Shown here in pieces: positions 27,214-37,310 of a DNA stretch of 64,000 nucleotides. The DNA is from JBGMEA01 sp963674555 (GTDB lineage: Bacteria; Bacillota; Clostridia; Eubacteriales; Anaerofustaceae). The stretch is from the NCBI GenBank assembly GCA_963674555.1, contig OY771429.1, forward strand, positions 558,001 to 622,000, read 5' to 3'. The notes below the pieces were generated by a model. The model was given only the letters and a program-made list of their open reading frames with translations, was not told the DNA's origin and did not search any database. Position 1 is the first letter of the stretch. Each line of letters begins with the position of its first letter. Position numbers and translations under genes: made by a program.

Positions 27214-28177
27214 TTATTTTAAAGACATGCTTCATCTAAATGATGCATGTCTTGCTCCGTTAGCGGGTGTTACGGATATGCCATTCCGACGGATATGTTT
27301 GGAACACGGTGCAGGACTGATGACCAGTGAAATGGTGAGCGCAAAGGGGCTGTATTACAACAATACAGCAACAAAAGATCTTTTGGCACTCGCTCCAAAT
27401 GAGAAAAATACAGGAGTACAAATATTCGGTAACGATATAACTTCGATTCAGGAAGCGATCAAACGCTATTTGAATGAAAGTGCTTTTGCGTTTATCGATA
27501 TCAATATGGGCTGTCCGGTAAAAAAAATCATCTCAAACGGTGACGGTAGCGCTTTGCTTTCGGATCAAAAAAAAGTAGCAGCAGTCGCAACAGCAGTCGT
27601 CAATGCTTCCGAAAAACCAATCAGCGTAAAAATCCGTATCGGTATTGACGAAGATCATATCAACTGTTTGGAAACGGTCAAAACGCTTGAAGATTGCGGC
27701 GTGCAAGCAATAGCGATCCATGGACGGACACAAAATCAGATGTATACAGGAAAGGCTGATTGGGACATTATCGCAAAAGCCGTAGCGATAGCATCGATAC
27801 CCATTATCGCTAACGGTGACGTTACTTCTGTCGAACAGTATATAGCCATCAAAGAAACAACAAAATGCAGCGGTGTGATGATCGGAAGAGCGGCGATGGG
27901 AAATCCGTTCATTTTTGAGCAGATCAAAGAATATAACCAAGCTGGTAGCTATGAAGAAACCGATCCACTTTTAAAACTGGATGTAGCGATTCGCCATTTT
28001 AAACACTTATTGGATTTTAAAGATGAGCCTATTGCTTGTGCGGAATTTCGAAAGCATTTAGCCTGGTATACAAAAGGCATGCCGAACAGTGCAAAGATGC
28101 GTAATGAGATCAATGTAATCACATCAAAAGAAGCTATGATCGCTTTGATCAAAGAAATGCAAAGCCAACTACAATAA
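27194..28177 (+). CDS. dusB: tRNA-dihydrouridine synthase, DusB type
   Basis: 327 residues (316 if translation starts at the ATG at 27227, just past the coaX stop; neither start has a clear Shine-Dalgarno). Dus enzymes reduce uridines in tRNA D-loops with FMN and NADPH. TIM-barrel core with A-P-L-A-G-V-T-D-M-P-F-R (about 21-32), the catalytic Cys in N-M-G-C-P-V-K-K (about 110), K-I-R-I-G and H-G-R-T-Q (about 144 and 172), and phosphate-binding N-G-D and G-R-A-A-M-G-N-P (about 200 and 230). Probably translated by coupling with coaX. Confidence 0.93.
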   Translation: MIKTNDNYFKDMLHLNDACLAPLAGVTDMPFRRICLEHGAGLMTSEMVSAKGLYYNNTATKDLLALAPNEKNTGVQIFGNDITSIQEAIKRYLNESAFAFIDINMGCPVKKIISNGDGSALLSDQKKVAAVATAVVNASEKPISVKIRIGIDEDHINCLETVKTLEDCGVQAIAIHGRTQNQMYTGKADWDIIAKAVAIASIPIIANGDVTSVEQYIAIKETTKCSGVMIGRAAMGNPFIFEQIKEYNQAGSYEETDPLLKLDVAIRHFKHLLDFKDEPIACAEFRKHLAWYTKGMPNSAKMRNEINVITSKEAMIALIKEMQSQLQ

Positions 28178-28217
28178 GAACCGATCAAGATGATCTTGAT
28201 CGGTTCAATTATTTTAT
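28178..28217 (+). terminator. Terminator between dusB and glyS
   Basis: Long perfect inverted repeat GAACCGATCAAGAT (28178-28191) and ATCTTGATCGGTTC (28193-28206) followed by a T-rich stretch. Directly after the dusB stop, and between convergent genes. Confidence 0.85.
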
Positions 28218-28228
28218 TCGGTTATAAA

Positions 28229-29617
28229 TTAAAATCTTACGCGTTCTTTGATATATTCCGCTACATCACAAATCGGTATGCGTACTTGCTCCATGGAATC
28301 CCGTTCGCGGATCGTTACCGATTGGTCATCCGCAGTCTCGAAATCGACGGTCACACAGAAAGGTGTGCCTATCTCATCCTGCCTACGATAGCGTTTTCCG
28401 ATATTACCGCTGACATCAAATTCACAATCAAATTCTTTTGCCAACATCATATACAATTCTTCAGCTGCTTCGGATTGTTTTTTTGTAAGCGGTAAGATAG
28501 CAGCCTTATAAGGAGCGATATACGGATGTACTCTGAATACATTTCTTTCACTGCCGTCTTCCAGTGTTTCACATTCATACCCTTCACATAAAAGAGCAAG
28601 CAATAGCCTTCCCGCACCCACCGAAGGTTCTATACAATAAGGATGATATTTTTCATTTGTTACAGGGTCGATATAACGCATATCTTTGCCTGAAAATTCC
28701 TCATGTTGTTTTAAATCGTAATCTGTCCTATCAGCGATCCCCCATAATTCACCCATACCAAAGGGAAAATTATATTCGATATCTGTCGTAGCATTGGAAT
28801 AATGCGACAATTGCTCAGGTGCGTGGTCGCGAAGTCGAATATTTTCTCTGTCAATTCCGAGTGCGTAGAGGAATTCAGCGCAGAAAGTGCGCCAATATTG
28901 AAACCACTTCATTTCTTCATCGGGATGACAGAAAAATTCAAGTTCCATTTGCTCGAATTCTCTCGTTCTGAAAATAAAATTCCCGGGTGTGATCTCATTA
29001 CGAAACGATTTACCGATCTGCCCGATCCCGAAGGGTATCTTTTTACGTGTCGTTCTCTGAACATTTTTAAAATTCACAAAAATACCTTGGCAGGTTTCGG
29101 GTCTTAAAAATAATGTATTGGCACTTTCTTCGGTTACGCCCTGGAAAGTCTTGAACATTAAGTTAAATTGACGGATCGGCGTAAAATCGATCGATCCGCA
29201 TTTCGGACATTTAATGCCGTGATCTGCGATATAAGCTTCCATCTTCTCATTAGACCAACCGTCAGCGTTATCATCGATCTGATCTTTCAGCATATCTTCT
29301 TCGATCAATTTATCTGCTCTGAATCGACTTTTGCAATTCTTGCAATCCATAAGCGGATCGTTAAAATTCGCTAAATGTCCGCTGGCTTCCCATACTTTCG
29401 TGTTCATTAAGATCGCTGTATCAACCGCAACATTATACGGTGATTCTGAAATGAATTTCTTCATCCAAGCATTTTTTACATTATTCAACATCAGCACGCC
29501 TACAGGGCCGTAATCCCATGCGTTTGCCAATCCCTCGTAGATCTCTGATCCGGGAAAGATCAAACCTCTCATTTTTGTGATGCTGATAATTTCATTCATT
29601 GATAATTTTCGTGACAT
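28229..29617 (-). CDS. glyS: Glycyl-tRNA synthetase (single-chain type)
   Basis: 462 residues from the ATG at 29617 (GAAGGAG six bases upstream). This is the alpha2-type enzyme of Gram-positives and eukaryotes, not the alpha2beta2 GlyQS form. Class II core: motif 1 near residues 30-55 (G-S-E-I-Y-E-G-L-A-N-A-W-D-Y-G-P-V-G), motif 2 F-R-N-E-I-T-P (about 215), motif 3 G-V/A-G-R-L-L-L-A-L-L (about 335). Zinc-binding Cys residues at C-K-N-C-K and C-P-K-C-G-S. C-terminal anticodon-binding domain follows. No T-box is seen; the gene follows recO by 11 bases. Confidence 0.96.
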   Translation of the reverse strand: MSRKLSMNEIISITKMRGLIFPGSEIYEGLANAWDYGPVGVLMLNNVKNAWMKKFISESPYNVAVDTAILMNTKVWEASGHLANFNDPLMDCKNCKSRFRADKLIEEDMLKDQIDDNADGWSNEKMEAYIADHGIKCPKCGSIDFTPIRQFNLMFKTFQGVTEESANTLFLRPETCQGIFVNFKNVQRTTRKKIPFGIGQIGKSFRNEITPGNFIFRTREFEQMELEFFCHPDEEMKWFQYWRTFCAEFLYALGIDRENIRLRDHAPEQLSHYSNATTDIEYNFPFGMGELWGIADRTDYDLKQHEEFSGKDMRYIDPVTNEKYHPYCIEPSVGAGRLLLALLCEGYECETLEDGSERNVFRVHPYIAPYKAAILPLTKKQSEAAEELYMMLAKEFDCEFDVSGNIGKRYRRQDEIGTPFCVTVDFETADDQSVTIRERDSMEQVRIPICDVAEYIKERVRF

Positions 29618-29628
29618 TCTGTTCTCCT

Positions 29629-30375
29629 TCAAAGTGAATACAATAGATCAAAACTTTTGATCTTTTTCCCATAAGCATATATAAGATAATCGTTAATTAT
29701 TTTTAATAAATATTTTTGTGTTTTGATGTCCGGTAATAAAATAGTCGTTAATTTTGTTAGATCGATATACAACAATGCATTTAAAAAATCAGATTCTTTT
29801 GCCGTTACTTTCGGCATGATCACATTGTTATTCGTCTTACATTCGGGGCAGATCATTCCACCCGCATCAAAATCGAAATGATAACTCCGCGCTTTTCTTT
29901 CACAAATCGCACATCGATCCAGGATCGGATACATACCGCTGACACCCATAAATTTAAGAATAAATGTGATAACAATGATATTTGCATAGGCTACATCGGA
30001 TTTTTCCAATAAATTTAAGGTATGATATAAGAGGCTGAACATAATTTGATCTTCAACATCTTCCTCATACAAAGCATTGACCAATTCCGCGCAGTAGCTT
30101 GCGGCTGTCAAGCGTTCGATATCTTTATTCAATCCATAAAATCCTCTTATAACTTCAGCGGAAGCGACATAGGGCATTTTAATGGATGTATTTAAGATAA
30201 ATTCACTCAAACAAAAAAGTTGAGCGGAAGCGATATACTTACTTTTTGAACTCTGCGCACCTTTGGCTACAGCACTGATCTTGCCGTTCTGTTTTGTAAA
30301 CAATGTCAGCATTTTATCATGTTCGGAGTATTTCACCGCTCTTAAGACAAAAGCTTCAAATTTTTCTTTGCCCAT
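29629..30375 (-). CDS. recO: DNA repair protein RecO
   Basis: 248 residues from the ATG at 30375 (a TTG immediately before it is also possible). RecO loads RecA on SSB-coated single strands with RecR and anneals DNA. N-terminal OB fold (about 1-80; F-V-L-R-A-V-K-Y-S-E-H-D-K), helical domain, and a zinc finger C-A-I-C (about 150) with C-P-E-C (about 176). In Bacillota recO is commonly next to glycyl-tRNA synthetase genes, as here. Confidence 0.92.
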   Translation of the reverse strand: MGKEKFEAFVLRAVKYSEHDKMLTLFTKQNGKISAVAKGAQSSKSKYIASAQLFCLSEFILNTSIKMPYVASAEVIRGFYGLNKDIERLTAASYCAELVNALYEEDVEDQIMFSLLYHTLNLLEKSDVAYANIIVITFILKFMGVSGMYPILDRCAICERKARSYHFDFDAGGMICPECKTNNNVIMPKVTAKESDFLNALLYIDLTKLTTILLPDIKTQKYLLKIINDYLIYAYGKKIKSFDLLYSL

Positions 30376-30485
30376 CAAACAGCACCTTCCGATTATTGTT
30401 AAAATGATATATAGTCCACAAAATCATATCTATTATATAGGAAGTATCTCGGTTGCGCAACCGATTATAAAGAAACATACAAAAA

Positions 30486-32834
30486 CTACTCTAAATAAAC
30501 GATCGTAGCACCTTCTCCGCCTTCCTGCAATCCACCTATTCTGAATTTCTGTACCGTAGGATGTCTGCGCAAAACGTTATCGACTGCTTTACGCAATATT
30601 CCATCCCCCTTACCGTGCACAATCGTAACGATCTGAACACCTGCCAAAGCCGCGTCATCCAAGAATTTTTCGACCTCGATCGCAACTTCTGTAGCAGTGA
30701 TCCCGCGTATATCTAAGCGCGGCGTGAATGATTGTGCTCTCATCCCGGTATATGCGTAACTCTTCTGTTTTTTCTTTTTTTGCGGCACAAGTTTTGAAAG
30801 TGCTATCTTTGTCTTTATGGCTCCGACCTGCACAAAAGCTTGTTCACCATCTAAATCTAATATGATACCTTCAGCTTTCAGATCGGGAATGTAGACTTCA
30901 TCTGACTTATTGAATTTGTAGTCCGACTTTTTCGTATCTTGCTTTAAGACTTCATGTGTCGGTATATGCTGATTGATCTGCTCCAAGGCATCTTTTGTAA
31001 GTTCATCAATTCGGTTTTTATCCGTATTCTTTGCGGTCGATTGTGCATACCTGTCTGCTTCAGCAAGTATATCCTTAGCCTTCTGTTTCGATTCGTTGAT
31101 GATCTTCTTGGCATCTAGCGCTGCTTCCGTCATCATTTTATCCCTGTTTTGTTGGAAAGTCTTTTGTTTCTCCCGCAACGATTGGTTGATCCTATTATTT
31201 TCGACAGACAGCGCTTCAGCACGTTCATAAGAATCTTTGGCTGCTTTAAGTTTATTTTGCAATTGCGTTAAGATATCTTCAAATTCCGCACTGTCTTTCG
31301 TCAAGACTTCTCCGGCGTCTGACAGTATATCTTCGGTAAGTCCCAAGCGTCTTGATATTTCGAATGCATTAGATTTTCCGGGCAGTCCGATATTCAGTTT
31401 ATAAGTTGGTTTCAAATTTACCACATCGAATTCCACGCTCGCATTCACAACACCTTCGGTGATCAAAGCATATTGTTTGATCTCATTGTAATGTGTTGTT
31501 GCCAAAGATAATGCACCCGAAGATTTGATTTTCGTTAAGATTGCCCAAGCAAGTGCCGCTCCTTCGGACGGATCCGTTCCGGCTCCGAGTTCATCAAATA
31601 GTACGAGTGAGCGATCGTCCACTTGCGAAAGGATCGATATGATATTCGTCATATGTGAAGAAAATGTGCTTAAACTCTGCGCGATACTTTGTTCATCGCC
31701 GATATCCGCAAAAATTTGATCAAACACACAAAGGCTGCTACCTTCGCCCGCGGGTATAAACAATCCGCATTGTGCCATCAAGCAGGAAAGTCCCAATGTC
31801 TTAAGCGTAACGGTCTTACCACCGGTGTTTGGTCCGGTGATAACAATTTGCGTATAGCCGTCTCCGATGTAAATATCAGATGCAACGACGTCAGCTTTTG
31901 GGATCAAAGGGTGGTATGCATCTCTCAGATGAATATTACGTGCTTCGATCAATTCCGGTTTGGTATGTCCGTTTAATATCGCATACTCCGCTTTTGCGAA
32001 ATATTCATCCAACGATAAAACAACACGTTCATTATTTGAAAGAACTTCGGCATTATCACCTACATACTCCGATAGTTCTTTAAGTATTCTTTCGATCTCT
32101 TTTAACTCTTCATTTTCAAGTTCGCGAAGCTGATTGTTCAGCGTAACGACAGACATAGGCTCGATAAAAAGTGTCATGCCGGTCGATGAACTATCATGCA
32201 CGATACCGTTGATCTGTGATCTGTTCTCATTTTTTACAGGCACCACGTATCGTCCGTTTCGGATCGTGATGATCGCATCCTGCAGATATTTTTTATTGTT
32301 TTGTGAATTAATAATACTGTTTAATTTGTTTTTGATGCTACTGTTTGCATTCCGAATTTTTCGACGTATATCATATAATTGCGGAGATGCATGATCATCG
32401 ATCTCTGTTTCGGAAATGATCGCTTGCGAGATCGATTTTTCAAGACGTACAATAGGATACAACTCATCCGCAAATTCTTCCAATATCGGAAACCTTTCAT
32501 TGTTTTCTTTTTCAGGCAAAAGATATTGTTTGACTTGTTTAATGATGCGCAGATCAGTTGCGATAGAAAGCAATGCTCCTTCCCTTAGCACACCGCCTTT
32601 TTGCGCATGCTGAATAAACGCAGATACTTCAACGTACCCACTGATCGGAAAACGTCCTTTTACATACGATATATCTACTGCAGATTTTAATATTGCATGT
32701 AGATCTTCAAGGATGTTTTTATTTGTTAGCATATTATAATTTAAAATTTGTTCGTTTGCGGTCTGTGTTGCACAATAAGAAGCAACTTGTTCTAAAATGA
32801 TATTCAGTTCAAGATTCTTAAACAACTTTTCCAT
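30486..32834 (-). CDS. mutS2: Endonuclease MutS2
   Basis: 782 residues. MutS2 is a MutS relative without the mismatch-binding domain; in bacteria studied it suppresses recombination, and in Bacillus it acts on collided ribosomes. Helical lever/clamp (about 1-310), ATPase with Walker A G-P-N-T-G-G-K-T (334-341) and S-L-V-L-F-D-E-L-G-A-G-T-D-P (about 405-418), a long charged coiled coil (about 510-620), and a C-terminal Smr nuclease domain (about 705-782) with L-D-I-R-G and H-G-K-G-D-G-I-L. The start overlaps the end of the upstream peptidase gene by 17 bases. Confidence 0.95.
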   Translation of the reverse strand: MEKLFKNLELNIILEQVASYCATQTANEQILNYNMLTNKNILEDLHAILKSAVDISYVKGRFPISGYVEVSAFIQHAQKGGVLREGALLSIATDLRIIKQVKQYLLPEKENNERFPILEEFADELYPIVRLEKSISQAIISETEIDDHASPQLYDIRRKIRNANSSIKNKLNSIINSQNNKKYLQDAIITIRNGRYVVPVKNENRSQINGIVHDSSSTGMTLFIEPMSVVTLNNQLRELENEELKEIERILKELSEYVGDNAEVLSNNERVVLSLDEYFAKAEYAILNGHTKPELIEARNIHLRDAYHPLIPKADVVASDIYIGDGYTQIVITGPNTGGKTVTLKTLGLSCLMAQCGLFIPAGEGSSLCVFDQIFADIGDEQSIAQSLSTFSSHMTNIISILSQVDDRSLVLFDELGAGTDPSEGAALAWAILTKIKSSGALSLATTHYNEIKQYALITEGVVNASVEFDVVNLKPTYKLNIGLPGKSNAFEISRRLGLTEDILSDAGEVLTKDSAEFEDILTQLQNKLKAAKDSYERAEALSVENNRINQSLREKQKTFQQNRDKMMTEAALDAKKIINESKQKAKDILAEADRYAQSTAKNTDKNRIDELTKDALEQINQHIPTHEVLKQDTKKSDYKFNKSDEVYIPDLKAEGIILDLDGEQAFVQVGAIKTKIALSKLVPQKKKKQKSYAYTGMRAQSFTPRLDIRGITATEVAIEVEKFLDDAALAGVQIVTIVHGKGDGILRKAVDNVLRRHPTVQKFRIGGLQEGGEGATIVYLE

Positions 32835-34191
32835 TTCTTCGAATCCTTTTATCTCTGTTCTGTTTTATATCTGCGATGATACGTATAATAAACAAAAGGA
32901 CAAACAAGGCTATCGCAGCATACAATGCGTAGTCTATGAAGCCTGCTTTTGCATAATCTTCCGTTGCAATAAACGCAACCGTCTTTATCAGCGTATCGCC
33001 GTTCGAAAAGGTCATATACGCAACCTTATCGCCTTCTTGTATATCGGTAAGCAATTGCAGCTTACCGTTATCTTTAAGTTGTGCAATTTCGGGATCAATT
33101 GTTATGATCGTTGATATCCCCGTTGCAAGTTCATTATCAATACAAGCAGACGCATCTTCTATAGCTGTAAGTTCCAATATCGAACTGGCTAAAAAACCAT
33201 GGTTCGATACCTTATATTCATATATCCTGTTCGTATCATCTATCAAAGGCATCCAAGTGAAGTTTTCGAAAGTAAAATCTACCAATGAACTGCAACGTCT
33301 CCATATCTCATTACTGTCCGAAGGCGGCACATCAAGAACAACACCGATCAAGTCCATATCTTCCGATTGACCGGAAAACAACAAGCAGCGGCCTCCGATA
33401 TCCGTATATCCTGTTTTTAATCCTGTGATCCTGCTGTCAAAAAACGGATTACTGCCACTTACCGAAGAAGTATACCCAACAAGCGCATCGAATGATTGAT
33501 AAAAGAAGAGATTTGTTGAGTACCAATGATGTTTTACCTTATTGCTCTCAACGAATTGATATTTTGTAGAAGTGATATCATTCAATACATCGATCTCCAA
33601 AGCAGCTTTCCCTAAAATGATAAGATCCATCGGTGTGGAATAATTATCCTCGTTATCGTATCCATCACTGTTTGCAAAATGACTGTCTGTCATACCAAGC
33701 TTTTGCGCTTTTAAATTCATTTCTTTAATAAAAGAATAATAATACGCTTGAACTGTAGAGTTTTCTTCGGGTGCGATCTTCTCGCCTGCTGCAACCGCTA
33801 TCACAAGAGCTGCATCGTTTCCGGAAGGTAACAACATTGCGTAAAGTAATTGCTCAAAAGTCAATATTTCATTGTCTTGCAGATGCGCGATACTGCTGTA
33901 GGGCTGTGTCATATCCAATACTTCTTGTGTGACTGTGATCTCATCTTGTAAGGACAAATAGTCTAATGCGGTAATCGCGGTAAGTATCTTCGTAATACTT
34001 CCGGGATAGTATTTTTCGGAAGCATTCCTTGATATGATAATATCTCCTGAATTGGCTTCGTAAATAACGACTCCCATATCGGTATCCGAATACTGATCAA
34101 AATCATATGATGCCGCTTTTACGGATTGCGGCGTAAAGATAAATACCAACACCAACAATATGTAAAATACTTTGCTGAAAATATGTTTCAT
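32818..34191 (-). CDS. D-alanyl-D-alanine carboxypeptidase (DacF/PBP5-like)
   Basis: 457 residues. Signal peptide at about 1-26 (cleavage after V-K-A-A). Penicillin-binding fold of the S11 family: S-x-x-K as S65-I-T-K68, S-x-N as S123-G-N125, and K-T-G in G-L-K-T-G-Y-T (about 264-270). It removes the terminal D-Ala from peptidoglycan pentapeptides on the cell surface. A C-terminal membrane helix (about 425-445) with a basic tail anchors it, rather than the usual amphipathic helix. It is adjacent without any gap to the M16 gene and overlaps mutS2, so the three form one unit. Confidence 0.93.
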   Translation of the reverse strand: MKHIFSKVFYILLVLVFIFTPQSVKAASYDFDQYSDTDMGVVIYEANSGDIIISRNASEKYYPGSITKILTAITALDYLSLQDEITVTQEVLDMTQPYSSIAHLQDNEILTFEQLLYAMLLPSGNDAALVIAVAAGEKIAPEENSTVQAYYYSFIKEMNLKAQKLGMTDSHFANSDGYDNEDNYSTPMDLIILGKAALEIDVLNDITSTKYQFVESNKVKHHWYSTNLFFYQSFDALVGYTSSVSGSNPFFDSRITGLKTGYTDIGGRCLLFSGQSEDMDLIGVVLDVPPSDSNEIWRRCSSLVDFTFENFTWMPLIDDTNRIYEYKVSNHGFLASSILELTAIEDASACIDNELATGISTIITIDPEIAQLKDNGKLQLLTDIQEGDKVAYMTFSNGDTLIKTVAFIATEDYAKAGFIDYALYAAIALFVLLFIIRIIADIKQNRDKRIRRNGKVV

Positions 34192-37128
34192 TTAATTCTT
34201 CCTCATGACACTGTATATGTTATCGAATAACTCCCTATTCTCTTGCAGCTTCCCTTCAGCACCTACAACACAAATGTTACTGTTACCAATGACCTGATCA
34301 AATAATTCGAATTGATCGCTGATGTCTTTTGCTGTTGTTGAAAGGATGATCTCACGGTTTTTCTGCTGATTCTCCCAACTGTCGTTTTTATAAAGATTGT
34401 TCAGCATCTTGCGACCCTGTACATAGATCGGAACAGGCGCATCCACACTGCTGATGGTTCCGATGATCAATTTATTAACATCCTGCGAAGACAATTCAAG
34501 TCCTTTTAGATCTTGCGGGATTTTTTGATATGCTTCGATCGTTTCTTTTACTTTGGGATCTCTATAAGAAACAAAGGCAAGCATACCTGTTTTATCGATA
34601 CTCATCAATGCACCGTATGCTCCACCCAGCAGGCGGATATGATCCCAAAGATAAACTGACGTCAGGTATTTTTTTACAACAAGCATGCGAGCATCATAAG
34701 CATAGTTTAGCAGCTTATAATTATATCCCATGCCGACGTACATCACATTGGACGGTATGATGATACCTTCGTTCTTGTTACCTTCACCCAAAAGTTTCAT
34801 TTCAGCTTTTGGATATTGATGATTCGGTAAAGTATCGATAAATCGTTCAGTTTGCTCGAAAGCGTGATCACTCTGTTCTTTTTCACACATGAGCAGAATG
34901 TCAGTTTTGTAGGCGGTAACAAGCATTTCTTTGACACGATTCAAGTCCTCAATTACTTGATAATCCTTCGATTCCAACTGTTCTTTGACTTCCGATAGAT
35001 ATCTATAATAAGCAACACCGTTTGTATACTCATTATACTCGCCGCGCGGACTCATATAAGCATTTAGTCTATTTAAAGCAAAAACATGCGCGCCGTTGAT
35101 CATCTTTGCTTCGAATTTCGATATTTCTTCCGATACCGTTTTATATAATCTGTCAGCATCATCAATGATGGTATTCAAAAGAACTTCTGTGCTGATTTCA
35201 AAAAGTTTCGGCAAATTGCCTTCCAAAGATTTTACATCAAAACCGAATTTGCTCTCAAACGCATTTACATCCTCTACACTCTGATGTGTATAAATATCGA
35301 TATTGATATCTCCTAAGTATATCCCGATTTCATTTGCTAAAGCCAGTTCGGAATAATTACGGGTCTTATAGACTCCCAGAATCGATGCCAACAATGAGCA
35401 CACCGGGACATCCTCGATTATAAATGCATCCATCGGGAAATTGATATTTACATATGCTATCCCTCTTGCTTTATCGGTATGTAAATATAAAGTGGAATCT
35501 TTATAGGTTTTGCTTGTAAAATTCGGCTCGTCGAGGTGTTTCTCGATCTCGCTAACCGAAAGTACAGGTATCGAATTCTTTGCTTCTTCGGAATCCAATG
35601 TGCGTTGTCTTCTGATAAGTTCAGTAGTTGTTTCCACCAATTCATCTAAATCATTTTCCGATAATTGTTCTTTATATTTTTGAAGTCTTTCTGCTATTTC
35701 TTTATTTTTAGCTGATGCCAATCCTTTTTGCGGCAAAAGGAGGATCGTGCTTTTATGTGTATTGTCGAGTAAATATTCTTTAATTAATTGTGTGTAATAC
35801 GCACTGTTTTCGTTTTCACGCAAAAATGCCAGATAAGGTTCATATTCAAGATGGATGCCCGGCTTTGCATCATAAAGCCAACTATCCATTACATCAAAAC
35901 TGTAAAGCAAACCACGCGGATAACTGCCGCTATCGGCTTCTCTTAAATCAAATTCAAACCCGTTTAAAGCGCTTTTTATGATGTCTCCATCGATGCCGCT
36001 TTCAACAAGTTCACACAATGTTTTATCGATCGTTTCAATAAACAAGTCATACTTATCAGCCTTCGCATTTTTCGCGATGATCGTCATATAAGGTTCTCTT
36101 ACACTGGTTGAAAAATGATATGAGATTTCATCAGCGATATCAGCGTCGAGCAATGCCTTTTTTAATGGCGAAGCATCCGAATTCATCAGAATATTAACTA
36201 AAACATTCATGCTGAATAACAATACGGAATCTTCTGCTTGTCCTATTTTATAGTTTGCGGTAAAGTATGCCTTATTATCCTCTGTATCGTTCTCATCGAT
36301 CGAGTACGAAATTTCAAGATCTCTTGCATTTGCGTACGGAGTTTGTTTATCTGGTAACGAATCGATCTCGATCCTACCGAAATCCGCTAAATAGTTTTGA
36401 TCCAACGCGGCAAGATAAGGCTCGATCTCCAAATCTCCGTAATGGTAGAAATAACTATTTGAGGGATGGTAGTATGAATCATAATAATCCATAAATTTTT
36501 CATAAGTAAGTTCGGGGATAACGTCCGGATCTCCACCGGATTCAAATGCATAAGCAGTCTCGGGATAAAGTGATAATTGCACATGGCGCATCATTACTTC
36601 TTCCGGATTTGAGAACGCTCCCTTCATTTCATTATAAACGACCCCATTCATCGTGATCGGGTCATCTTTATTTTCTAAATGGTAATGCCATCCTTCTTGA
36701 TAGAATGTGAATTTATTCTTCGAGATAAGAGGATGAAATACCGCATCGCAATAGACATCGATAAGATTTTTAAAATCAGCATGATTTTTGCTTGCAACAG
36801 GATACATTGTTTTATCAGGGAAAGTCATAGCGTTCAAAAAGGTATTTAAAGACGATTTTACCAATTCCACGAAAGGTTCTTTCAGCGGATATTTTTCCGA
36901 ACCGCATAAAACACTGTGCTCCATAATATGCGGTGTGCCGCAACTATCAACGGGAGGCGTCCTGAAAGTTACACTGAATACTTTATTGTCATCATCATTT
37001 TTTAAGTACAGTAGTTTAGCTCCTGTACCCAAATGTTCAAAAAGATACGCTTCCGAAGCGACTTCGGAAATGTACCATTTGTCTTTCAATTCAAACCCAT
37101 AATATTGTTCTGCGATCCTATATTCCAT
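34192..37128 (-). CDS. M16C family zinc metalloprotease (presequence protease-like)
   Basis: 978 residues, typical for the clostridial insulinase-type M16C proteins related to mitochondrial PreP/Cym1. The inverted zinc motif H-x-x-E-H is H67-I-M-E70-H71, followed by the distal Glu in N-E-M-K-G-A-F-S-N (about 150-158). The four M16 domains in one chain form a closed chamber for small peptides. No signal peptide, so cytoplasmic; likely degrades oligopeptides. The first gene of the M16-dacF-mutS2 unit. Confidence 0.92.
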   Translation of the reverse strand: MEYRIAEQYYGFELKDKWYISEVASEAYLFEHLGTGAKLLYLKNDDDNKVFSVTFRTPPVDSCGTPHIMEHSVLCGSEKYPLKEPFVELVKSSLNTFLNAMTFPDKTMYPVASKNHADFKNLIDVYCDAVFHPLISKNKFTFYQEGWHYHLENKDDPITMNGVVYNEMKGAFSNPEEVMMRHVQLSLYPETAYAFESGGDPDVIPELTYEKFMDYYDSYYHPSNSYFYHYGDLEIEPYLAALDQNYLADFGRIEIDSLPDKQTPYANARDLEISYSIDENDTEDNKAYFTANYKIGQAEDSVLLFSMNVLVNILMNSDASPLKKALLDADIADEISYHFSTSVREPYMTIIAKNAKADKYDLFIETIDKTLCELVESGIDGDIIKSALNGFEFDLREADSGSYPRGLLYSFDVMDSWLYDAKPGIHLEYEPYLAFLRENENSAYYTQLIKEYLLDNTHKSTILLLPQKGLASAKNKEIAERLQKYKEQLSENDLDELVETTTELIRRQRTLDSEEAKNSIPVLSVSEIEKHLDEPNFTSKTYKDSTLYLHTDKARGIAYVNINFPMDAFIIEDVPVCSLLASILGVYKTRNYSELALANEIGIYLGDINIDIYTHQSVEDVNAFESKFGFDVKSLEGNLPKLFEISTEVLLNTIIDDADRLYKTVSEEISKFEAKMINGAHVFALNRLNAYMSPRGEYNEYTNGVAYYRYLSEVKEQLESKDYQVIEDLNRVKEMLVTAYKTDILLMCEKEQSDHAFEQTERFIDTLPNHQYPKAEMKLLGEGNKNEGIIIPSNVMYVGMGYNYKLLNYAYDARMLVVKKYLTSVYLWDHIRLLGGAYGALMSIDKTGMLAFVSYRDPKVKETIEAYQKIPQDLKGLELSSQDVNKLIIGTISSVDAPVPIYVQGRKMLNNLYKNDSWENQQKNREIILSTTAKDISDQFELFDQVIGNSNICVVGAEGKLQENRELFDNIYSVMRKN

Positions 37129-37254
37129 ATTGACCTCTCAATTGCTTATTTATCAATTTTAATCTGAAATTATACCATGTTTCATTATAGTATATTATAC
37201 GGATCTAAACAAATTTTTGTATGATTATTTTACGCTTGGTAAATAAGGTTTTTA

Positions 37255-37283
37255 TTTTCATCACACGCATAGTATGCTATACT
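37255..37283 (+). promoter_or_regulatory. Probable promoter of the prsW-like gene
   Basis: TTTTCA (37255-37260), 17-bp spacer, TATACT (37278-37283), 27 bp before the ATG. Confidence 0.45.
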
Positions 37284-37310
37284 GAGTATAAAAAGTGAAA
37301 AGGACTTGAT